From positions 620,001-684,000 of the forward strand of contig NZ_JASNWE010000004.1 of the NCBI RefSeq assembly GCF_030283145.1: DNA of 64,000 nt, written 5' to 3'. Shown here piece by piece: positions 57,627-64,000 of the stretch. Below the pieces are notes generated by a model. That model did not search any database. It worked only from the letters and a program-made list of their open reading frames with translations, and was not told where the DNA came from. The position numbers and the translations under genes were made by a program. This stretch comes from Actinomadura xylanilytica. Its GTDB lineage: Bacteria > Actinomycetota > Actinomycetes > Streptosporangiales > Streptosporangiaceae. Numbering within the stretch: the stretch's first letter is position 1; each line of letters starts with the position of its first letter.

Positions 57627-59860
57627 TCAGACCTGCGTTGAGTCCATCGCGTGCGGCACCCTGGCCACCGAACCCGGCGCGGGCGCGGGGCCGCTTTCAC
57701 TGAGCCCGAATCGTCCGTGGAACCTGCGCATCAACCCGGGCGCGTACCAGGCCGAGCGGCCGAGCAGCCGCATGGCGGCGGGCACGAGGATGCCGCGCAC
57801 GGCGACCGCGTCGATGAGGATGGCCAGCGCGCTGCCGAGGCCGAACATCTGCATGAAGCTGACCTTGGCCGTCCCGAACGCGAAGAAGCTCACCGCCAGC
57901 AGGCAGGCCGCGGCGCTGACGATGCGTCCCGTGTGCCCGAGGCCGTTGACCACGGCGGACTCGGTCCCCTCGCCCTGGTCGTGGAGTTCCTTGATCCGGC
58001 TGAGGACGAACACCTCGTAGTCCATCGAGAGGCCGAAGGCGATGCAGAACATCAGCACGGTCATCGACGTGTCCATCGGCTGCGGGGTGAAGCCGAGCAG
58101 GGAGGCGAGGTGGCCGTCCTGGAAGATCCAGGTCATGACGCCGACGGCCGCTCCCAGGCTGACCATGTTGAGGACCAGCGCGCGCAGCGGCTGCACGACG
58201 CTGCCGGTGAACAGGAAGAGCAGGAGGAAGGTGGTGAGGGCGACCAGCCCCACGGCGAGCGGGAGCCGGCTGGCGATGGAGTCCTTGGAGTCCACCAGTT
58301 CGGCGTCGCGTCCGCCCACCAGGCGGTGCGACTCGGCGGCCGGCGCCGTGACCGACCGCACCTGCTCGACCAGCGCCTGGGCCTCGTCCGACTTCGGCGC
58401 CAGCGAGCTCACCACGTTGATCCGCTGAGCGTCGGGACGGCCGAGGGCGGCGTTGCCGGAACCTGCCGCCGCGGGCCGTCCGCCGACGTAGTCCCCGGTG
58501 GACGCGGCCACGCGGACGACGCCCTTGAGCCCGGACAGTTCGGACGCGTACGAGCCCAGCGGGCCCGCGGCCACGGGCCGGTCGATCACGATGTTGATGG
58601 CCGCGGCGTCGTTGCCGCCGAAGTTCTCCCGCAGCGCGGTCGCGACCTGGCGGCTCTCGGCGTCCTCGGGCAGCACCCGCTCGTCCGACGTGCCGAAGCT
58701 GACGCCCAGCAGCGGGCTCGCGGCCAGCAGCAGCACCAGGAGAACCGGCAGCGCGGTCAGCGCGGGACGTCGCATGGCGGTGCCGGCCAGCCGTCCCCAC
58801 ATGGACCCCCGGGCGTCCGGCCGCTCGGACTTGGCCCACGACAGCCGGCCGCTGTTGACCCGGTGACCGAGGACGCCGAGCAGCGCGGGCATCACGATCA
58901 GGGCGCTGACCGCGGCGACGACGAGCACACCGACCCCGGCGAACGCGAACGAGCGCAGGAAGAACTGCGGGAACACCAGCAGCGCCGCCAGCGCGGCGGC
59001 CACCGTCGCGGCGGAGAACGCGACCGTCCGGCCCGCGGTGTGCACGGTGTGCCGGACGGCGTCGTTCACCTCCGCCCGGCCGCGAGCTGCTCCCGGAACC
59101 GGTTGATCATCAGCAGCGCGTAGTCGATGCCGAGGCCGAGGCCGAGGGCCGTGGTCAGGTTGGTCGCGAAGACCGAGACGTCGGTGAACCCGCCGAGCAG
59201 GGCGAGTTCGGCGAACGTCCCGACGATCGCGATGGTGCCGATGATCAGCGGCAGCACGGCCGCGACCACGCTGCCGAAGACGACCAGGAGCAGCACCAGC
59301 GTCAGCGGGACGGCGATGCTCTCGGCCAGGACGAGGTCGCTCACCACCTGCGTCGACAGTTCGCCGGCCACCGCGGTGGCCCCTCCGGCCTGGACGGAGA
59401 GCCCGCCCTTGTCGGGTCCGGTGTAGGCGTCGAGGATGCCCTGGAGGTTCTCCTCCTGCTCCTTGTCCTCCCCCTTCATCGTGGCGAGCACCATGGCCTG
59501 GCGGCCGTCCTTGGAACGGAGATCAGGGCTGCCCGTGTCCCAATAGGAGATCACGTTCTCAAGGTCGTGTTCCTTCTTGAGGTCGGCCGCCAAGGCCTGG
59601 CCGCTCTGCTTGGCGGCAGCGGCGTCGACGCCCCCTTCGGGCGCGCGGACCAGCAGGACCAGGTTCGTCTCCCCGCCGAACTTCTCGTCGATGACCCGCC
59701 CGGCACGGGTGGACTCGGAGGCCGGGTCGTCGAAGCCTCCCCCCACCAGCTTGGCGAACGCCCCGGCGCCCACGACGCCCATCAGGGCCACGGCCAGGGT
59801 GGCGACCACCAGGACCAGCCGGGACCGGCGAATCGCCAGCTCGGCTATGCGGTCAAACAT
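57627..59860 (-). pseudogene. MMPL-family (RND-like) transporter, split by a single-base frameshift
   Basis: The upstream half (59066-59860, 264 aa) starts RIAELAIRRSRLVLVVATLA, has the first outer domain and ends after ALGLGLGIDYALLMINRFRE. The downstream half (57627-59069, 480 aa) continues exactly where a normal MMPL goes on (NDAVRHTVHTAGRTVAFSAA) and has the second outer domain and last helices (FGLSMDYEVFVLSRIKELHD). Together they make the normal length of about 744. At the joint GGGCGGAGGTGAAC lacks one G to keep frame. The two frames overlap as GTGA with GGAGG close by, so two half-proteins by re-initiation are possible, or this is a sequencing error. The intact protein would export lipids or drugs. 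Confidence 0.8.
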
Positions 59861-60243
59861 GCACGATCTCCTTGCGTCCTACGGTGAAAACGACGTGCGG
59901 CAGCCACGGTCGGCCTGAAGGAATGGGAACCACGCGCCCGTGGCGACGGTTCCCCTGCCCGACGAGGAGCCGGCGCCGCGCCGCGGCTGCCCTTCGCCCG
60001 TCAGGGGCGTGCGGGCTCGGACTCGGGACGGGACGCGAAAACGCACTCCTCGTCGCCGTTGACGACGTTAGTGACGCAGAAGAAGATTTGGCAGTGTTAG
60101 ATTTTTCTGACAGCCCGCGTATACGCCGGTGGAAGGCGGGCAGGCGCCCCAGAGCCTGCGGTCCGGGACCCCGTCGCAGGACCCTCCCGACCAGGCGCCA
60201 CCCGCACATCTCGGCGGCGCGCTGAGGCGTCAGGGCGACCGGT
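59861..60243. other. Gap upstream of the MMPL gene
   Basis: About 380 bases without a supported gene; the open frames on both strands are Arg/Pro/Gly-rich and lack ribosome sites. The AT-rich stretch around 60067-60110 (GAAGAAGATTTGGCAGTG) is the likely promoter region of the MMPL gene. Confidence 0.5.
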
Positions 60244-60267
60244 GGGGCGGCCACGGAGGGCCGCCCC
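60244..60267. terminator. Hairpin after the C39-like gene
   Basis: GGGGCGGCC (60244-60252) pairs with GGCCGCCCC (60259-60267) around 6 nt, 12 nt beyond the stop of the minus-strand C39-like gene. Confidence 0.6.
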
Positions 60268-60279
60268 GGTTCACGGCGC

Positions 60280-60945
60280 TCAGCCGATCAGGAACTTGCC
60301 TCCCCTGCTGATGGACGACCAGGACTTCGACAACGACGCCTTGTGGCGCGAGTTGTCGATCGGGTCCCACCAGTAGATGTACTTACCGCCGGTCGTCGAG
60401 TAGCCGTAGGCGACGATGTAGTGGCCGGCCTTGTCGCTGTTCGTGGGGCCGTAGGGACGGTGGCCGAACTCGACCCGGCCCGTCATCGTCCAGCCCTTGT
60501 TGGTGGCGTTGGTGACGTACGTCCACAGCTTCCCGGAATTGGCCGGCTGGGTGTTGATGAACTCGTGCTTATTGCGGATGCCCGTGTTGTTCAGGCCCTT
60601 GATGAGGTTGCTGTTGCTGGTGCCGGACTTCTTCGTCGACATCTTGCCCGCGAGATACTTCTGCGAGGGAAGCTTCGACTTGCTGAAGAACCGGGACAAC
60701 ATCACCCGGCCGCTGGCGGGCCCGCAGTAGTAGTTGTTCGGCTGCGTCTGCGTGACGATCGAGAGCGTCTTGGTGGCCTGGATCGAGATGCCGCCGGACG
60801 CGGGCGCGACCGGGGCGGTGACGGGCGCGCGCACGGGCGCCGCGGGTGCCGCGGCGTGCGCGGCCGTCGGGCTTGAGACGAGCAGGACGGCAGGGGTGAG
60901 GGCAAGCGCGCCGACAAATGCGCGCATGCCCGGAGGCTTGGCCAT
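60280..60945 (-). CDS. Secreted C39-like cysteine peptidase-fold protein
   Basis: The protein has 221 residues from ATG 60945 (ATG 60927 and GTG 60972 are alternatives). A signal peptide ends around THE run PTAAHAAAP (about residue 32). The papain-like C39 set is present in order: Cys74 in NNYYCGPASGR, His175 in DKAGHYIVAYGY and Asp194 in YWWDPIDNSR. There is no ABC transporter nearby, so it is a free secreted enzyme or inactive relative. Lys/Ser/Asn-rich text suggests an extracellular protein. The substrate is unknown. Confidence 0.82.
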   Translation of the reverse strand: MAKPPGMRAFVGALALTPAVLLVSSPTAAHAAAPAAPVRAPVTAPVAPASGGISIQATKTLSIVTQTQPNNYYCGPASGRVMLSRFFSKSKLPSQKYLAGKMSTKKSGTSNSNLIKGLNNTGIRNKHEFINTQPANSGKLWTYVTNATNKGWTMTGRVEFGHRPYGPTNSDKAGHYIVAYGYSTTGGKYIYWWDPIDNSRHKASLSKSWSSISRGGKFLIG

Positions 60946-60980
60946 GGCGGGAATTCTGCTCGAATCGATCACCTGAGAAA

Positions 60981-60998
60981 TAGGGCCCCTGGGCCCTA
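60981..60998. promoter_or_regulatory. Palindrome upstream of the C39-like gene
   Basis: TAGGGCCC (60981-60988) and GGGCCCTA (60991-60998) are perfect inverted arms with a 2-base spacer, 36 nt before the ATG. It could be an operator; no neighbouring regulator gene is obvious. Confidence 0.4.
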
Positions 60999-61118
60999 AG
61001 GTCTACGCCTGGAAAAGGACCCCGTTTACGCACGGTCGCAGAATGTGAGCGCCGCCAAGGGCTCGTCGGCCGTTGAGAACGAGGCCGGCGAAGGCGCTCT
61101 CCTCCTCGGGCGGGCGCG

Positions 61119-61290
61119 GGGCCTGTCTCAAAGTGCCCAGCCGTTGCGCGAGCGCGCTACCTGGCCGGTGGGGCGAAGCCGGAGGCGAGCCTCACCGGCC
61201 AGATCGCGAAGCGATGTCGCGCTCGCCCGAGCACGGTCGGCGTCCGAGCCGCCAGGCGAGGACGCCGGGCCGGGCGAGCAAGAAACTACG
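61119..61290 (+). repeat. 172-bp palindromic repeat element, copy C
   Basis: It starts GGGCCTGTCTCAAAGTGCCC and keeps the inner hairpin (CTGGCCGGTGGGGC, here with one change on the return arm) and ATCGCGAAGCGAT stem-loop. The far end is decayed (AGAAACTACG against GAAACACGG). Like copy A it touches the stop codon of a gene, here the MutS-like gene at 61286. The remaining bases of the 60999-61118 gap show no gene. Confidence 0.75.
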
Positions 61291-62725
61291 CATCGCCGAA
61301 CACGCGGGTGTAGAGGTCGCGGGCGTGGGCGGTGGGCGAGGGCTCGCCGGGGACGATCCGGAAGGTGGGCTCGCCTCCGGCGTCCCGCTCGGTGGTGAGG
61401 AACAGCCGGCCGGGGTCCGCGTCGGCGTGCATGCGGCGAGCCAGGTCGTACAGGTGCGTCACGAACACCACGCGCACGCCGAGGCCGGTCAGCGCACGGA
61501 TGATCTCGGCCGCGATGTCGGAGCCCTCGCGCTCGTTGGTGGAGGCGAACGACTCGTTGCACAGCAGCAGCGCGCCGGGGCTCAGCCGGTCGACGACCGC
61601 GCTCATCCTGGCCAGCTCCTCGTCCAGCTTGCCGCTGGACATCGAGCGGTCCTCCTCGCGCCTGAAGTGGGTGAAGATCCCGTGGGCGACGGGGGCCGCG
61701 AAGCGCCGCGCGGGGACGAACATCCCGCACTGCATCATGAGCTGCGCCGTCCCGACGCTGCGCAGGAAGGTCGACTTCCCGCCCCGGTTCGTGCCGGTGA
61801 CCATGATCAGCGCGGCCCCGGCCGCGTCGAGGTCGTTGCCGACCGCCCCGCCGCGCAGCAGCGCCAGGCACGGCTCGTAGAGGTTCCGCGCGGACGGGGC
61901 CGGGTCCCCCACCTGCGGCATGCAGATCGGGAGGCCCAGGCCGGTGAGGGACTCGGCGAGGTTGAGGCAGCCGACGTAGAAGCCCAGCTCGTCGCGCAGG
62001 GCGAGGAAGAAGTCGCGGACGTGCGCGGCCGAGTCGGCCGCCGCCCGCGAGACGTCGGCCAGGACGTGGTTGCGGAAGGCGGGCAGCGCGCGCCAGCTCT
62101 CCTCGTTGTCGGCCGGGGCGGTGAAGGTCAGCCCGGACTTGCGGAACCGCCGGACGGACGGGTCGCGCCCCTTGCCTGGCGGCTCGTGCAGGCGGAAGCC
62201 GGTACTGCTGTTGCCCGGTCCGAGGCGCGCCTCGGCGAGGATGCCGTGCTCGAACTGGAGCTGGTCGAGCAGTGCCTCCGCGCCGCGGAGGTAGTCCTCG
62301 TCCAGCTCGGTCCGCAGGGAGGCGAACAGCCGGGTGAAGCCGGGCGAGCGGAAGGCGCGCGCGTGTCCGGACGCGAGGTCGCGGAGCCGCCGGAGCTGCC
62401 CGCAGGACTGCTCCAGCATCCGCAGCGACCGGCTGAAGGTCGCGCCGTGGAAGATCCGCTGCTGCTCGGTGACCGCCTCGGTGGCCAGCGCGTGCAGGGA
62501 CCGGACGGCGGACGGGTTCTCCAGGCAGTCGCCGAGCACCCGCTGCCGGTGGGCGATGGCCGCCGGGTCGGTGAGCGGGGCGAGGGTCACCGTCCGGGAC
62601 GCGGCGTACAGGCCCTCGTCCCCGCGCGCCATGGCCGCCCACAGGCCGTCGAGCTGAAGGTCGTCGGCGTCGGCGTCGGCGGGCGGCGCAGCGCCGTCGC
62701 CCGCGAACAGCAGTCCGGGCCTCAT
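61286..62725 (-). CDS. MutS-family ATPase (domain V type), second of a pair
   Basis: The protein has 479 residues. The ATPase part shows Walker A in IMVTGTNRGGKSTFLRSVGT (311-319), then GIFTHFRREEDRSMSSGKLD (signature region), LLLCNESFASTNEREG (Walker B) and VVFVTHLYDLARRM. The first 300 residues are helical, like the lever and clamp domains, but the mismatch-recognition domain and C-terminal Smr domain are missing. ATG 62725 overlaps the stop of the other MutS-like gene (ATGA). The two may form a heterodimer; DNA structure binding outside mismatch repair is plausible. Confidence 0.8.
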   Translation of the reverse strand: MRPGLLFAGDGAAPPADADADDLQLDGLWAAMARGDEGLYAASRTVTLAPLTDPAAIAHRQRVLGDCLENPSAVRSLHALATEAVTEQQRIFHGATFSRSLRMLEQSCGQLRRLRDLASGHARAFRSPGFTRLFASLRTELDEDYLRGAEALLDQLQFEHGILAEARLGPGNSSTGFRLHEPPGKGRDPSVRRFRKSGLTFTAPADNEESWRALPAFRNHVLADVSRAAADSAAHVRDFFLALRDELGFYVGCLNLAESLTGLGLPICMPQVGDPAPSARNLYEPCLALLRGGAVGNDLDAAGAALIMVTGTNRGGKSTFLRSVGTAQLMMQCGMFVPARRFAAPVAHGIFTHFRREEDRSMSSGKLDEELARMSAVVDRLSPGALLLCNESFASTNEREGSDIAAEIIRALTGLGVRVVFVTHLYDLARRMHADADPGRLFLTTERDAGGEPTFRIVPGEPSPTAHARDLYTRVFGDA

Positions 62726-64000
62726 CGGCGCACCCTTCCGATGATCTGCGCGTGGGTGAGGCCGTGCCGCTCGGCGATGGCGAGCGCGTGGGCGCGGCCG
62801 TCGGCGGGCCGCCGGACCACCTTGTAGGTGCGGGTCGTGCTGTCTCCGGCCACGGTGCCGACCATGCTCACCGCCGTGGGGCTCATCAGGGACAGCTCGT
62901 CGACGAAGCTCACCCACAGGCAGGGCGCGTCCAGTCGGACGATCGAGGCGAGCAGGGCTTCGCTGAGCAGGCGCGCGTCGTCCGGGGTCGTCGAGCTGAG
63001 GATCTCGTTGAGGACGATGACGCTCCGCGGGGTCGCGTGCTCAAGGATCGTGCGCATCCGCAGCAGCTCCTCCTCCAGCTTGCTGGCCAGCCCGCCGAAG
63101 GTCTCCCTGCGCTCGAAGTGGGTGAAGACGCGGTCCGGCAGGAAGATCCGCACCTCTTGTCCCGGGACGGGGCAGCCCAGCGCGGCGAGGTGGTGCAACT
63201 GGCCGAACGCGCGCGCCAGGGTGGTCTTGCCGCCCTGGTTCGGCCCGGAGACGACCAGGACGCGCTCGGCACCGTCCAGGCGCAGGTCGTTGGTCACCGC
63301 GCGTCCGCCGTCGGCGGCCAGCTTGGCGGCCAGCGCCAGATCGTAGACGTCGCGGGCGAGCAGCTCCCCGCCGGTGGCCGAGACCGCCGGGTAGCAGGTC
63401 GGCATGCCCGCCTCGCGCACGGGCGCGAGGAAGGCCAGGTAGCCGAGGTAGAACCGCAGTTCGCGGTCGGCGCGGACGATCTCCGCGGACACGAAGTCCC
63501 GGTGCGCACCGTGGAACGCGGCCAGGTCGCCGAACAAGGCGGGGAACAGCTCGGCGACCAGGTCCAGGATGCCCGCCTCGACGACGTCCAGGCCGAGCGC
63601 GGGCGCCGTGTCCTCGTGCTCCTCGGGCGGCGGCTCCTGCCGGAACCGCTCGAACGTCGCCAGGACGCGTTCGGTGTAGTCGAACCGTCCGTCCTCGTCG
63701 TGCGGGGCGACGCCGGCCTGGTCGCCGCGCAGGAGGATGTCGTAGCGGACCTCGCCGAGCCGGTCGCGCAACCGCCGCGCCCCCTCGCGCAGAGCGCCGA
63801 AGGGCGCGGCCCGGACGTGCTCGGCCACGTCGTCGCGGAGCGCCCGCAGGCCGGGCGAGGTCGCGGCGGACGTGTCGAGTCCTTCGGCGAGCCCGCTCAC
63901 CGCCGCGGTGTAGTCGAGCACGATCTCCAGGAACCAGCGGTGCGCCTGCGGCGGGTGCTTCCTGCGCGCCAGCGCCTCCAGCCGGGTGCGCGTCCGGGCG
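62722..64000 (-). CDS. MutS-family ATPase, first of the pair, cut by the window edge
   Basis: At least 426 residues; the frame stays open to the right edge (…KHPPQAHRWFLEIVLDY), so the start is outside. Walker A is VVSGPNQGGKTTLARAFG, followed by VFTHFERRETFGGLASKLEE (signature), VIVLNEILSSTTPDDARLLS (Walker B) and a tail TYKVVRRPADGRAHALAIAE found in MutS C-termini. It differs well from its neighbour, so the pair is not a recent duplication. They are co-transcribed. Confidence 0.8.
   Translation of the reverse strand, partial: ARTRTRLEALARRKHPPQAHRWFLEIVLDYTAAVSGLAEGLDTSAATSPGLRALRDDVAEHVRAAPFGALREGARRLRDRLGEVRYDILLRGDQAGVAPHDEDGRFDYTERVLATFERFRQEPPPEEHEDTAPALGLDVVEAGILDLVAELFPALFGDLAAFHGAHRDFVSAEIVRADRELRFYLGYLAFLAPVREAGMPTCYPAVSATGGELLARDVYDLALAAKLAADGGRAVTNDLRLDGAERVLVVSGPNQGGKTTLARAFGQLHHLAALGCPVPGQEVRIFLPDRVFTHFERRETFGGLASKLEEELLRMRTILEHATPRSVIVLNEILSSTTPDDARLLSEALLASIVRLDAPCLWVSFVDELSLMSPTAVSMVGTVAGDSTTRTYKVVRRPADGRAHALAIAERHGLTHAQIIGRVRR

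Noticed and set aside
57651..59123. 490-codon plus-strand frame opposite the MMPL gene
   Set aside because: Antisense shadow with His/Gln/Arg/Gly-rich composition.
59853..60254. Minus-strand frame of 133 codons upstream of the MMPL gene
   Set aside because: No ribosome site, composition typical of shadows, and it covers the probable promoter.
1..64000. tRNA and rRNA genes
   Set aside because: I looked for cloverleaf-type ends and rRNA-like stretches by eye and saw none; a tRNAscan and Infernal run would settle it.

Overview
The window is high-GC DNA from a mycelial-type actinomycete. The signs are strong GC bias at third codon positions, many GTG starts, Scr1/DUF397 regulator pairs, a mycothiol-type DinB/MDMPI protein, CGNR and MMPL families, and a dozen genes with a TANNNT box 6-7 nt before the start codon (leaderless promoters). 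Streptosporangiales (for example Thermomonosporaceae) is a reasonable guess, but no rRNA or tRNA gene is present to test it. I saw no phage or plasmid backbone. The window cuts a beta-propeller gene at the left edge and a MutS-like ATPase gene at the right edge.

Layout. 0-6.5 kb: a propeller gene end, a propeller lipoprotein, a GT2 glycosyltransferase, a broken nucleotidyltransferase, a hydrolase and a small membrane protein; a CRISPR-like repeat-spacer-repeat relic sits at 1187-1276. 6.5-9.1 kb: a small helical protein plus a damaged NTPase-WD40 (STAND) protein that share a short motif. 9.5-13.7 kb: an ECF sigma factor with a membrane partner, a VOC protein and a two-gene VWA surface locus. 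14.3-15.9 kb: a type III polyketide synthase with an ICMT-type methyltransferase. 16.1-24.2 kb: a coherent D-amino-acid/N-acyl-amino-acid module (M20 deacylase, GNAT, enolase-superfamily racemase, beta-lactamase-fold hydrolase, permease, D-aminoacylase, SIS regulator). 24.4-26.3 kb: an SDR relic and murJ. 26.5-29.9 kb: a Crp-type regulator, a class III cyclase-like protein and a P-loop/helical-repeat protein; the last two share a second short motif at their C- and N-termini.

30-33.6 kb holds small metabolic and regulatory genes. 33.7-45.4 kb is accessory: an Scr1/DUF397 locus with a tandem duplication, several IS relics, a Clp-N protein, a hydrolase, a TetR/SnoaL/metal-chaperone group, a HEAT-repeat protein and a three-gene cassette ending in an aminoacyl-tRNA-synthetase-like/ASCH fusion. 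45.5-60.9 kb carries VOC, AraC, LysR, TetR, MFS, SDR, esterase, enoyl-CoA hydratase, a frame-broken MMPL transporter and a secreted C39-like protein. 61.3-64 kb holds two adjacent MutS-like ATPases.

The best candidates for something new are the Crp/cyclase/P-loop set (26.5-29.9 kb), read here as a possible amyloid-motif-gated second-messenger system, and the synthetase-like/ASCH cassette (42.4-45.3 kb). A 172-bp palindromic element with inverted ends occurs three times (15966, 48432, 61119) and looks like a miniature transposable element. Several genes carry single-base frame breaks (STAND, nucleotidyltransferase, MMPL); some could be sequencing errors.
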